From NCBI RefSeq assembly GCF_000818175.1, contig NZ_JTIY01000002.1, positions 1,158,284 to 1,213,553 on the forward strand: DNA of 55,270 bases. The letters run 5' to 3'. Position 1 is the stretch's first letter; the number at the start of each line of letters is the position of its first letter. The notes under the pieces were generated by a model. That model was not told where the DNA came from, ran no database searches, and worked only from the letters and a program-made list of their open reading frames with translations. Positions 16,784-25,790 of this stretch are shown here, one piece after another. This stretch comes from Streptomyces sp. AcH 505. GTDB lineage: Bacteria > Actinomycetota > Actinomycetes > Streptomycetales > Streptomycetaceae. Position numbers and translations under genes: made by a program.

Positions 16784-17512
16784 ATGAACGACACGCACGG
16801 ATCGCCCGCTGACCGCGACGCCTCGACCGGACCGCGCCTGGCTGCGGTCGACGATCACCGCGTCATCCTCCATGGCATCCAGGCATGCCTCGCCGGGGAA
16901 GCACCCGAGATCGACTGGGTGGGGAGCGCCGTGAACGTCGATGCACTGCCGTCCAGGGTCACTTCGCTCCCGTCGGTCGTCCTTCTGGACATCGAGCTGA
17001 ACGACGGCAGCGACGTCGCCGCCAACGTGCGGCGCCTGCGTGAGTGGGGTCCGCAGGTCGTGCTGTTCAGTCGCGAGCACCGCCCCGTGGTGGTGCGCCG
17101 GGGTATCGAGGCAGGGGCGCTCGGGCTGGTGCTGAAAGAAGACCCGGACGCCCAACTCGCCGAAGCCATCAGGGCAGCGCACGCGGGCAAGGCATATGTG
17201 TCCAGCCGGCTGGCCCATCAGATCGTCCACGACCGGCGGGGAAAGGTGCGGTTGAGCCCCCGGCAACTGGAGGTGCTGGAGCTGCTGGCCCGCGGACTCA
17301 AGCCGACGGTGATCGCCCGTCGCTTATACATGACCGAGGAGACGGTCAGGACTCACCGCAGGAGGGCCATCGAGGCCTTCGCCAAGGACGAGGGAACCCG
17401 CCCGGCCAGCACCTCCGAGCTGGTGTACCGCTCGATGGTCGACGGCCACATCGACCTCGGCCCGAGCGACTCGGGCAGACCCGGCACGTCGTCCCCGGAC
17501 GCCGACAGGTGA
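16784..17512 (+). CDS. NarL/LuxR-type response regulator
   Basis: A 242-residue regulator. The receiver domain occupies about residues 18-135, with acidic pair DD at 23-24, probable phosphoacceptor Asp 69 in VVLLDIELNDG and the Lys in LVLKEDPDAQ. The LuxR-type helix-turn-helix follows at LSPRQLEVLELLARGLKPTV and RRLYMTEETVRTHRRR (about 155-195). A flexible Ser/Pro-rich tail ends the protein. The stop overlaps the GTG start of the sensor kinase by four bases, so the pair forms a two-component system. Target genes are not evident; the adjacent 15866-16556 pair diverges from it and shares the upstream region. Confidence 0.88.
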   Translation: MNDTHGSPADRDASTGPRLAAVDDHRVILHGIQACLAGEAPEIDWVGSAVNVDALPSRVTSLPSVVLLDIELNDGSDVAANVRRLREWGPQVVLFSREHRPVVVRRGIEAGALGLVLKEDPDAQLAEAIRAAHAGKAYVSSRLAHQIVHDRRGKVRLSPRQLEVLELLARGLKPTVIARRLYMTEETVRTHRRRAIEAFAKDEGTRPASTSELVYRSMVDGHIDLGPSDSGRPGTSSPDADR

Positions 17513-19818
17513 CCCGACGCGGCAATCATCGCGCCGGAGTGGAGACCGCCCTTCGCCGCTCGTTCGCGGGCCTGTCGCTGCTGTTCGCCATCGCGTGGTG
17601 GCTCACGGCCGTCTCCCTGGCTGTCTCCGACGACCGGCGTCCGCTGCCCTTGGGCGTCACCGTGCTCTTCGCCGCGTCCGCGACGGCCTGGGCCTACCGG
17701 GGAGCCTTCGTCCGCATCGGACCGGTCGATGCCTGGTCAGCCGCAGTCGTGGCGGTCACCGTGCACACGATCTACGCCGTACAGCCCTACGCGGAGCTGG
17801 TGGTCGGCCTGCGCTGTATGACGACGGCGGCCGCGGTCATCCTCGCTGTCGCGTACCTGCCCCGCGCCCAGGGGCTGCCCATGGCGGTGCTCGCTCTTGC
17901 GGGGCAGACAGCCGCAGGGTGGCAGGAGGGTGTGGGGAGTGCCCTGCAGGGGATCTGGCCGCCGCTCGCCGCAGGGGTGGCCGCGACGGTACTGGCCCCC
18001 GTCCTTCGCGCCGCAGGTGACCGTGCGGACACCGCGATGCGCGTGGACGAGGACACCAGCGAGGCCGCGGCACGGGAACGGGCCGCTCTGCGGGGCAGAC
18101 GCGACTTCCAGCGCCTCCTGCACGACGATGTCGGGTCGGCTCTGCGCGTGGCGGGCATGAGCGGCGTACCCACCGGGGAACAGCGTGCCGAGGCCCGCCG
18201 CGCGCTGGTGGCACTGACGGCCGGTTCGGGCGGCGCGGCCGGCGCGGAGGGCAGCGGAGACGTCGACCTCGTACCGTTGCTGACGGGGCTGACGGCCACA
18301 TCGGTGAGCGGCGTCCCGCGGCCGCGGGTGACGACGCACTTCCCGCCGGAGCTGCTGGTGCCCCACGACGTGGCCGCCGCGTGCACGGGAGCGGCCGTCG
18401 AGGCGCTGCGCAACGTACGGTACGCCGGCGCAGCGCACGTCGTGGTCCGGCTGAGCGGGGATCACCAGGCCCTGGAGCTGACCGTGGTGGACGACGGCCG
18501 CGGCTTCGTGCCGTCCCAGGTCCGCCGGACCGCCCTGGGCCTGCGCGACTCCATCGGCCGGCGGATGGCCGACATCGGCGGCGTGGCCGACGTACGAAGC
18601 CGACCCGGACATGGCACGACGGTCCACCTCCGGTGGGCCGCCCCCGTACCGGACGCCTCCGACAACGCGCTGGGACAAGCACGCGGCCAGCGGGAGACGC
18701 TGCGCGCCGCCGCGGGGGACGTACGCCATGCGTTGGCGGCAGTGTGCCTGCCGTACCTGGTGGTCATGGCCGTCGTGGCGGTGATCCAGACCGTGGGGAC
18801 GCCAACGCTGCTCGGCCATCTCGTCTGGTACCTGGCGCTGGCGGCGGCCACCTGCGTGCTACTCGCCAGAGCAGACCGGCGGATCACCGGACGGGTGGCC
18901 GTTCCGCTGCTGGCCGTCGCGGTCGCGGGTGCGGTGAGTTGTCTGCTGGTCATCCCACCGGAGGCCGTCAGGGACTACCGCTCGTGGCCGATCGGCGCGG
19001 TCACCCCGCTGCTGGCCCTGCTCGTCATCGTGCGTCCGGTCCGCCAGACGGTTCTCGCACTCGCGTGCGAGGAAGTGGGCATCGTTGTACTGATCGCCCT
19101 GAACCCGCCGGCCGACGAGTCTGTCGTGAGTACGGTAGCCATGGCACTCCCCACGATGTTCGCTCCCGCGACGGGGGTGGTGATGGGCCTGGTCATCCGG
19201 CGGACCCTGGTCACCCTGGGCGAGGCGGTATTGAACGCCCACCGGCACCGCATGATCGTTGTCGCCACCGAGTCCGCCGTGCGCGCGAGAGCGCAACAGC
19301 ACCGTCGTCGACTGCGGGAGATCGATGCGCAGATCGTGCCCTTCCTCCATACGATCGCCACAGGAGACGGCGCCGATGACAGACCGGACCCGGCCGCTGT
19401 CCGCGCTCGGGCGGACCGGCTGGCCCAGTCCATCCGCGACGAACTGCACCTGCCGGGCGTCCTCGACGGCCCCCTGCGCGACCTGGTCGGCCGCGCACGC
19501 GAAGCGGGCTGTGAGGTGACGATCCACGCCCAGGCGGACGACGCCGCCGCACCTCCCGACACTCCCGCCAGAACGGCTCTGCTGCGGAAGGTACTCACCG
19601 CCGCACTGACAGACCAGACCACACCCGGCGAGCTGGTACTCGGCGTTCAGGACGGCCCCAGGGGCCGAACCCTCAGCCTCGTCACGATGCCTGGCGATCC
19701 CCGCCGCGGCGCAGCGCTCCACGCGGCACTGGAAGGCACGCCGCACACCCTGGAGGACTCCGCCGACCTGACCTGGGCGGAGGCCGCACTGCCGGAGCGT
19801 GTTCGTAGCGGTGATTGA
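17509..19818 (+). CDS. Unusual two-module membrane sensor histidine kinase
   Basis: A 769-residue protein with two similar halves. Half one has several membrane helices (about residues 10-165), a HisKA_3-like segment with H205 in RLLHDDVGSALR, and an HATPase domain. That domain has N302 in EALRNVRYAG, the G1 box DDGRGF and G2 GHGTTVHLRW. Half two starts near residue 405 with another set of helices (LPYLVVMAVVAVIQTVG and following), then a coiled region RRRLREIDAQIVPFLHTI that echoes the first helix but lacks an obvious His-Asp pair and ATP-binding boxes. It is coupled to the response regulator by a GTGA overlap. The last residues (RVRSGD) and the stop lie inside a transposase remnant, so the natural C-terminus may be lost. 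Confidence 0.82.
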   Translation: MTRRGNHRAGVETALRRSFAGLSLLFAIAWWLTAVSLAVSDDRRPLPLGVTVLFAASATAWAYRGAFVRIGPVDAWSAAVVAVTVHTIYAVQPYAELVVGLRCMTTAAAVILAVAYLPRAQGLPMAVLALAGQTAAGWQEGVGSALQGIWPPLAAGVAATVLAPVLRAAGDRADTAMRVDEDTSEAAARERAALRGRRDFQRLLHDDVGSALRVAGMSGVPTGEQRAEARRALVALTAGSGGAAGAEGSGDVDLVPLLTGLTATSVSGVPRPRVTTHFPPELLVPHDVAAACTGAAVEALRNVRYAGAAHVVVRLSGDHQALELTVVDDGRGFVPSQVRRTALGLRDSIGRRMADIGGVADVRSRPGHGTTVHLRWAAPVPDASDNALGQARGQRETLRAAAGDVRHALAAVCLPYLVVMAVVAVIQTVGTPTLLGHLVWYLALAAATCVLLARADRRITGRVAVPLLAVAVAGAVSCLLVIPPEAVRDYRSWPIGAVTPLLALLVIVRPVRQTVLALACEEVGIVVLIALNPPADESVVSTVAMALPTMFAPATGVVMGLVIRRTLVTLGEAVLNAHRHRMIVVATESAVRARAQQHRRRLREIDAQIVPFLHTIATGDGADDRPDPAAVRARADRLAQSIRDELHLPGVLDGPLRDLVGRAREAGCEVTIHAQADDAAAPPDTPARTALLRKVLTAALTDQTTPGELVLGVQDGPRGRTLSLVTMPGDPRRGAALHAALEGTPHTLEDSADLTWAEAALPERVRSGD

Positions 19819-19861
19819 GCCAACGATACCCGGTCAGTTGCGTGATGGTGCGCTCGATCAC
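19797..19861 (-). mobile_element. IS5-type transposase C-terminal remnant
   Basis: Read on the minus strand, these 65 bases encode VIERTITQLTGYRWLNHRYEH without its flanks. This matches the V-E-R-T ... L-x-x-Y-R-R-L-x-x-R-Y-E block near the C-terminus of IS5-type DDE transposases. No start, stop, catalytic residues or terminal repeats remain nearby. The downstream neighbour on this strand is the sensor kinase gene, whose stop codon lies inside the remnant. Confidence 0.55.
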
Positions 19862-20047
19862 TTACGGGGACGACTGGCCGCTGTCAGAGCGAGTAAGGGC
19901 TTCGGTGGGCTTTTTCAGATTCTTGGCAGTCTCCGCGCATCTACGACTGGACGGGGAGATCGTGGGAGCGGGAACGGCACCCTTCTCAACAGCACCCCGA
20001 AGCGGCTGCAGCGCGTAGTTCAGCTGACTCCGGAGGAGCGATACGGT

Positions 20048-21325
20048 TCAGAGGGCTTGACGGATTGCGTGCGCCAATTCGGCTGCCGTTGTGGGAGCGA
20101 TGTGGGGCTTGTCGACGAGAGCGGTGTCGATGACCGCGGCAAGTCGGCGCGGCAGCGCGGGTAGTCGGTCCCGTACAGGTACGGGCGGTTCGTGCAGGAC
20201 GACGCCGACCGGGTCTGTGCCGGCGGGGAAGTCGCGCGGTGGCGAACCGGTGAGCATCCAGTACAGGCTGGCCGTCGTGGCCCACAGATCGACCTCGGGC
20301 CGTGCGTACTTGAAGTCGATGACCTGGCCGCGTGGCATGAAGGCCAGGGTGCCGCCCATCGCGCCGGTGAGGGTGTGGCCGGACAGGCCGGCGCTGTCGA
20401 ACGCCTTGGACAGGCCGAAGTCGGCGATTTTGACGGTCGCGTGGTCTTTGCGGCCGGTGAGCAGGAGGTTCTGCGGCTTGATGTCGCGATGTACCAGTCC
20501 CCGGTGGGTGGCTGACGTCCCGTCAGCAAGCTGTACGGGCACCTCCGCGGCGTGCGCGTAGTGCAGTCCGCGGAGCGTCTGGAGGGCCACGCCCACGGCT
20601 TGGTCGACGCTCAGCCTGCCACCGGCTCGGGCGGCGACGTCGGCGACGCTGCCCAGTCGGCAGTACTCGCTGGTGAAGTAGAAGGTGCGGCCGTGCGCGC
20701 CGCCGCCGAGGAAGGCGACGATGTTGGGATGGCGCAGGGCGCGCGTGCAGGCGAACTCGCGCAGGAAGCCGTCTCGGGCGGCGGGGTCGAGGGCGCCGTG
20801 CGCCAACAGCGTCTTGAGAGCGCGGAGTTCGCCGGTTTGCTCGTCCTGGGCGAGATGTACGATGCCTTGTCCGCCGCGGCCGAGTTCCTGGAGGAGGCGG
20901 TAGCCGCGGATGCCGGCCGCGTCCGGTTCTCCGGCCTCGGCTGCGGCCATGAGTGTGTGCACGGCGTCGGCGGGGTCTCGTGCCTCGGCGGACACGGTCG
21001 CGGGTTCCCCGGCCTGGACACAGACCCGTAGCACCGTGTCGCCGACGGCGATCTCGTCACCGTCGGTCAGGTCCCGCCCGGCCGGACCGGACGGGATGCG
21101 CTGCCCGTTGACGTACGTGCCGTTGCGGCTGTCGAGGTCCCGTACCCGCACGTGCGGCGGATTGACGTCGAGCATGCAGTGGTGCCGGGAGGCGTCCTTC
21201 TGCGATCTGGCCAGCCGGATACCGCATTCGCGAGCGCGGCCGACCAGGCACGTCGTGCGGTCCCCGAAGACGTACTCGGCGGCTGCGGGCGCGCCGTGCA
21301 GGGTCAGGGTGACGGAGGACGGCAT
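20048..21325 (-). CDS. FHA-domain serine/threonine protein kinase
   Basis: A 425-residue soluble protein. An FHA phosphothreonine-binding domain spans about residues 20-100 (VGRARECGIRL, SRHHC, DSRNGTYVNGQ). A Hanks-type kinase follows from about 141: glycine loop LGRGGQGIV, Lys 171 in ALKTL, catalytic HRDIKPQN with D281, and D302 in ADFGLSK. The usual A-P-E after the activation loop is replaced by GTLAFMPRGQV. There is no membrane helix or PASTA domain, unlike PknB types. The ATG follows the stop of the WD40 kinase gene by one base, so the two are translated together. The FHA domain may recognise phosphorylated partners made by the neighbouring kinase. Confidence 0.9.
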   Translation of the reverse strand: MPSSVTLTLHGAPAAAEYVFGDRTTCLVGRARECGIRLARSQKDASRHHCMLDVNPPHVRVRDLDSRNGTYVNGQRIPSGPAGRDLTDGDEIAVGDTVLRVCVQAGEPATVSAEARDPADAVHTLMAAAEAGEPDAAGIRGYRLLQELGRGGQGIVHLAQDEQTGELRALKTLLAHGALDPAARDGFLREFACTRALRHPNIVAFLGGGAHGRTFYFTSEYCRLGSVADVAARAGGRLSVDQAVGVALQTLRGLHYAHAAEVPVQLADGTSATHRGLVHRDIKPQNLLLTGRKDHATVKIADFGLSKAFDSAGLSGHTLTGAMGGTLAFMPRGQVIDFKYARPEVDLWATTASLYWMLTGSPPRDFPAGTDPVGVVLHEPPVPVRDRLPALPRRLAAVIDTALVDKPHIAPTTAAELAHAIRQAL

Positions 21326-21326
21326 G

Positions 21327-24300
21327 TCACCACTCGTACTCCCAGTCGAGTTCCAGGCAGCGCGTGTAGTCGAGTTCGGTCACCAGCAGCTGGCGGGCGT
21401 CGGCGCTCAGGGCCATGCCGAAGACCTGGCCGCGGTGTCCTTCAATGACGCGCAGCCGCTGCCCCTGGTCCAGGTCCCACAGGTGGACGTCCTCGTCCGC
21501 GAGGCCGGAAAGGGCGAACCGGCCGTCCACGGTGACGGCGACGGTGTTGATCAGGCCGGGGTCCGGGATCTCGCGGAGCACGCGGCCCGTCGCCGGGTCG
21601 AGGACGACCAAGGTGCCGTATCCGGCGATCACCGCACGCCGGCCGTCCGCGGAGATCTGAAGCGTGGCGATGTTGTACGGGCCCTCCACCGAGTAGATCC
21701 GGCGGCCGCTCGCGGCGTCGTAGGCGTGCACGCCGAACTGGCCCCATTCCAGCACGCTTCGGCCGTCCGGGGCGAAGCGCAGGTGCGCCCCGGCGGGGCG
21801 CCCGGTGTGCCGCCACAGCCGCAGGCCCGCCGCCAGGTCCCAGCCGCAGAGCTCGTCCAGGTCGTACCGTCGCCGCCGGTCCTCCTCGGCGCCGTTGAAG
21901 GCGTTCGACGCCCCGTACCGGCGGTCGGGGCTGATCGCGACGGCGCCCACCGGCCCCTGGTGGCCCCGGAAACCGGAGGACGGGTCCGCGTACTGCGGCT
22001 GCCGCCGTACGTCCTCGACGTCCCAGAGGCACAGCGTTCCGCTCTCCTCGCCGGTCAGCAGCCAGGCACGGTCGTCGGACAGGGCCACCGCCCGGATGTC
22101 CTCACGGTCCAGCAGGACGGTCCGGTCGTCCCTCAGGTCGAGCAGGGCGGTCTCCGACCGGCCCGGGACGACCGCGGCGGTCCCGTCGCTCGTCATCAAC
22201 GGAGCGGCGGACGCTGTGACCAGTGAAGGGATCATGCGGTTGTTCCGGGCGTCGGCGGCGTCGCACAGCAGGAACCGGTCGGGGAAAAGCCCGGCGAGGA
22301 ACACGCTCCCGTCCCCGATGAAGGCCATCGCCGAGGGACTGCCGAGACGCCCGGTGAAGTCGAACTTCTGCCAGGCACCGCGTAGTCCCGTGCGCCGCCC
22401 GTGCTGCCCGAGCATGCTCCAGGCGTTGAGCAGATCGGGATTGCGCGCGTGGCCCGGCACGGCCCGCGCGGTACGCAGGCAGGCGGCCGACTGCGCGTAG
22501 TGGCCTGCCTCGAAGAGCCGCTCGCCCTCGCGCATCGCGGCCCGGAACCGCCCGGCGTGATCGGTCAGTTCACCGGCGGCCCGGGGCCGGGCGTACGCCC
22601 ACGGGGCGCGGTAGCGGGGGACCGGCAGGGGCTGCACCTTGATCCGCCCGTCGAGCATGGTCAGCACGGCACGGCTTCCGTCGCCGCTCATCGCGAGGTG
22701 GGACGTGTGGCGTGACATGCCGTCGTCGAACGTGCGCAGGCAGCGGCCCGTCGCCGTCTGCATGACGCGGAGCGGCTGACCGCTTCCCACGACGGCGAGC
22801 GAGCCGTCGGGTGTCAGCGCGAGCGTGGAGACGTCCGTCACGTCGTGGGGCACCTGCGTGGCGATCTGGCGGGTTGCCACGTTCCACAGCACCATCGGCC
22901 CGTCCCACATCTGCAGGGCGTATCGCACGCCCGGGGCCACCGCGGCCCTTCGCACGAAGCCGCCCCACGCCGAGCGCAGCGGATCGGACCGCGGCTCGGT
23001 GAGAGCGGCCCGGCACACGCCCGCACCGACATCCCACAGGCGAATCGTCGTCTCTCCCAGCCCGCCGGCGGTCACGGCGATGGCACCGCCGTCGCCGAGT
23101 TCGAGCGCGGTCATGTGTTCCGTCCGGCTCGGGACCGGGCCCACAAGCCGTCCCGTGTCCAGGTGCCAGAACCACAGCGTGCCGTCCGTGTGCGCGGTGG
23201 TGCCGATCGACCCGTCAGCGCTGAGTGCGACCGAGGTGACGCCCTCGGCGACCGGGCCCGTCGGCAGAGGCAGCCGCTCGCCGCGCAAGAGGTCCCACGC
23301 CTCCGGCAGGCCCTCCTCGCGGCCGACCAGACCGATTCGCCCTTCGCCGTCCACCGCGACTGCCACGACGTGCGAACCCTCGGACGTCAGCTCCCGCACG
23401 CAGCGGCCGCTGTCCGTGTCCCACAGCCGGAGGACCCCCTGGTAGTCCCCGGACAGCACCAGACCTCCGTCGGCCGTCACTGCCACGGCGCTCACCGACG
23501 TCCCCTCGTGGCCGGTCAGGACCACCGCGCGGGCCCCCGGATCTCGTGCCAACTCCGCCAGTGCCTCCGCGGTTTCGGCCGGTACCGGTTCACCAGGGGC
23601 GGCCGGGCCCAGCAGCTCCGCCGCGTGTTCGCGGTCGTCGCGCTCCAGGTGCACCAGTCCGATCAGCCGCGCGCCCAGGGCGTCGTCGCCGCCGATCTCA
23701 CGGGCGGACGTCAGCTCGGCGAGGAGTTCCGCGTCGGTCTTGCGCGCCTTGCGCCACTGGTGCAGGCCGAAGTTGAAAGTGGCGGTCAGGCTGTGCGGGT
23801 CCGCCGCCATCGCCGTCCGCCACCGCTGTTCGGCCTCCTCGGTGCGGCCGAGGTCGAGCAGGGACAGCGCCTGGTTGGAGAGCCCGTCCGCCAGCAGAGC
23901 GGCCGCCTTCGGGACCGGCCGCGGGTACGGCGTGCCGAGCACGTCGCCGTACACCTCGCTCAGGATGCCGGCGACCTCGTCGAGTCGGGACGGCCGAGCC
24001 GTTTCGGCCGTCATGAAGCACTGGCGCAACAGCCCCGCGACGGCCGGCGGCAGGGGCGGCACCCGCGGATCCTCCGGACCGTTGGCTGTCAGTGCGTCCA
24101 GTGCCTCGGCGGCGGCCTGGCCGTAGTTGGTCGGCCGGTGGCCGGTGAACATCTCCAGCACCGTCAGCGCCCACGACCACACGTCCGTCGCGGACGTCAG
24201 CCGGATCTCCCGGTGCCCGGCGGCGGCGCGCGCCTGCTCGGGCGAGCAGTACGGGCGCGTCATGCCGCCGAAGGTGACGCCGGACGCGGTCGCCCCGTCG

Positions 24301-24824
24301 GCGTCCGGTGTGCGCGCCCCGGCCAGTCCGAAGTCGGTGACCTTGGCGGTTCCGTCGGTTTCGAGCATGACGTTGGCGGGTTTGACGTCCTGGTGGACCA
24401 GCCCGGTGTCGTGGGCGTGCTGGAGGCCCCACGCCGTCTGGACGGCGACGTCGAGGACGCGCGCGAGGGCGGCTCGGGTCCCGCCCTCGTAGAGGCGGCC
24501 GCCGGTCACGGCCTGGGCGAGGTCGCCGCCGTCGATCCACTCGGCGAAAACCCGGGGCACGCCGCCGACGGTGCGGACGTAGGCGCAGTTGACGGTGTGC
24601 GGGTGCAGGCCCAGGCCCACCCAGGTGCCCGCCTCGGCCTCGAACCGGCGCCTGCCGCTCGTCGAGGCGACCTGCTCCGGTCGGGGTGTCTTGACCGCGA
24701 GGTCCACGCTCCAGCCCAGGTGCCGGACCCGCTGGACCGTCCCCATGCCGCCGCTTCGCACGTCGTCGAGTACCTCGTACAGATCGAGGACCACCTCGCC
24801 GGGCTGCCAGAGTGTGGATGCCAT
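21327..24824 (-). CDS. Serine/threonine kinase with TPR-like and WD40 propeller regions
   Basis: A 1165-residue protein. The N-terminal kinase (about 1-290) has a glycine loop SGGMGTVQRV, Lys in LAVKTPRP, catalytic loop HQDVKPANVM (HQD instead of HRD), DFGLAG and PYCSPEQAR. A helical TPR-like region follows (QALSLLDLGRTEEAEQRWR, about 310-420). Then come WD40 repeats forming one propeller (about 430-760; for example GVLRLWDTDSGRC), a short helical hairpin with another TPR-like unit (LFEAGHYAQSAACLRTAR), and a second set of repeats (about 850-1165; GTLCLWDVEDV, EDVHLWDLDQG). It is cytoplasmic and is probably a signalling scaffold. It sits between the DUF7019-like gene (10-base gap) and the FHA kinase. 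Confidence 0.9.
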   Translation of the reverse strand: MASTLWQPGEVVLDLYEVLDDVRSGGMGTVQRVRHLGWSVDLAVKTPRPEQVASTSGRRRFEAEAGTWVGLGLHPHTVNCAYVRTVGGVPRVFAEWIDGGDLAQAVTGGRLYEGGTRAALARVLDVAVQTAWGLQHAHDTGLVHQDVKPANVMLETDGTAKVTDFGLAGARTPDADGATASGVTFGGMTRPYCSPEQARAAAGHREIRLTSATDVWSWALTVLEMFTGHRPTNYGQAAAEALDALTANGPEDPRVPPLPPAVAGLLRQCFMTAETARPSRLDEVAGILSEVYGDVLGTPYPRPVPKAAALLADGLSNQALSLLDLGRTEEAEQRWRTAMAADPHSLTATFNFGLHQWRKARKTDAELLAELTSAREIGGDDALGARLIGLVHLERDDREHAAELLGPAAPGEPVPAETAEALAELARDPGARAVVLTGHEGTSVSAVAVTADGGLVLSGDYQGVLRLWDTDSGRCVRELTSEGSHVVAVAVDGEGRIGLVGREEGLPEAWDLLRGERLPLPTGPVAEGVTSVALSADGSIGTTAHTDGTLWFWHLDTGRLVGPVPSRTEHMTALELGDGGAIAVTAGGLGETTIRLWDVGAGVCRAALTEPRSDPLRSAWGGFVRRAAVAPGVRYALQMWDGPMVLWNVATRQIATQVPHDVTDVSTLALTPDGSLAVVGSGQPLRVMQTATGRCLRTFDDGMSRHTSHLAMSGDGSRAVLTMLDGRIKVQPLPVPRYRAPWAYARPRAAGELTDHAGRFRAAMREGERLFEAGHYAQSAACLRTARAVPGHARNPDLLNAWSMLGQHGRRTGLRGAWQKFDFTGRLGSPSAMAFIGDGSVFLAGLFPDRFLLCDAADARNNRMIPSLVTASAAPLMTSDGTAAVVPGRSETALLDLRDDRTVLLDREDIRAVALSDDRAWLLTGEESGTLCLWDVEDVRRQPQYADPSSGFRGHQGPVGAVAISPDRRYGASNAFNGAEEDRRRRYDLDELCGWDLAAGLRLWRHTGRPAGAHLRFAPDGRSVLEWGQFGVHAYDAASGRRIYSVEGPYNIATLQISADGRRAVIAGYGTLVVLDPATGRVLREIPDPGLINTVAVTVDGRFALSGLADEDVHLWDLDQGQRLRVIEGHRGQVFGMALSADARQLLVTELDYTRCLELDWEYEW

Positions 24825-24834
24825 CGCCGCGCCG

Positions 24835-25476
24835 TCAGTCGGCCAGGGCCACGTACAGGGGGCTGCCGAGCAGTACCCGCATACCGGGGCGGGCGTCGAG
24901 TTCGGGGTACGGGCTGGGCCCGGTCAGCAGGCGCCGGGCGACGAACTCCACGGTCTGCGGGCGGCCTCGGAGCAGCCGCCCCGCGGTGTGCACCCAGGCC
25001 AGCGAAGGCTGGTCGGCGGGCATTTCGGCACCGTCCGCCGCCAATGCCGAGGCGAGACCGGCCAGCAGCGTCGGCGCCGAGGACGGCGCGAAGTCCTGGG
25101 TCTGCGGGGCGCCGGACCCCAGGACGTGGCTGCCGGCTCCGCCGAGACCCAGGATCGTCTGACCGGTCCGGCCGCCGAAGTACACCAGCGTCCCGCCGCT
25201 CTCGCTGGGCAGTGGCCCCCACTGCATGGACAGACTGCCGCGGAAATACGGTCCGGGCTCGTCAACCGAACCGGTCTGCCCGCTCTTGTCGAGGTGCCGC
25301 AGGACACGCTCCAACTTGGCGGTCCGGTCGGGCACACGCGCTTCGACGCTGCGCCTTACGTTGAACAGCTTGAGACTCAGGCCGGCTTCAGTGGTGCTCC
25401 GTCGCTCGAAATCGGGGTCGATCTGCCCGAGCAGCATGTCGACCTTGGCGTCGCTGATGTACAGGTAGTACCGCAC
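24835..25476 (-). CDS. DUF7019 / SAVMC3_10250-like protein
   Basis: A 213-residue protein starting with VRYYLYISDAKVDMLLGQI, the signature start of a streptomycete family annotated as SAVMC3_10250 or DUF7019. It is rich in Gly turns in the middle (GGRTGQTILGLGGAGSHVLG) and has no membrane segment. GTG at 25476 is chosen because GGAGG lies six bases upstream; GTG at 25482 directly abuts that site. It is the first intact gene of the operon with the two Ser/Thr kinases. No function is known. Its constant company with kinases or WD40 proteins would have to be checked by comparison. Confidence 0.7.
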   Translation of the reverse strand: MRYYLYISDAKVDMLLGQIDPDFERRSTTEAGLSLKLFNVRRSVEARVPDRTAKLERVLRHLDKSGQTGSVDEPGPYFRGSLSMQWGPLPSESGGTLVYFGGRTGQTILGLGGAGSHVLGSGAPQTQDFAPSSAPTLLAGLASALAADGAEMPADQPSLAWVHTAGRLLRGRPQTVEFVARRLLTGPSPYPELDARPGMRVLLGSPLYVALAD

Positions 25477-25491
25477 CGTCACCCTCCGAGA

Positions 25492-25653
25492 CTATCGTGG
25501 CCCAGCCTCACAGGTCACGGTCTCGTCCATCGACCTCAGAAATCGCGCAAGTGCGGGCAGCGGGGTGTCCGAGTTCGGGCTCGCCGCGCTTTGGGCGTAC
25601 TCCATAGCCTTGGTGAACTCCGAGTCGCCGAAGCGGCGTTCCAGTACGGGTTA
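25492..25653 (-). pseudogene. Start-less coding remnant upstream of the kinase operon
   Basis: A frame of about 53 codons without a usable start codon at its head is bounded by stops (TAA just upstream at 25651-25653). It reads like real protein (LERRFGDSEFTKAMEYAQ, later ALARFLRSMDETVTCEAGPR) with high third-position GC. Its stop lies 15 bases before the start of the DUF7019-like gene, as in an operon. It is either the 3' end of a truncated gene or a 37-residue peptide from the internal ATG. The family is not recognised. Confidence 0.4.
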
Positions 25654-25790
25654 CCCAGCGGATCGCGTACCCGCCCGACCCGGGTCAGTCGCCGATCCGG
25701 GACCGGACGAGCGGTAGCCGGACGTCTGCTTCGTGCGGGCGTCGAGCGGTGGCCGCACTCGGCTCCGGGCTGCGGCCGCTCTCAGTTTGT

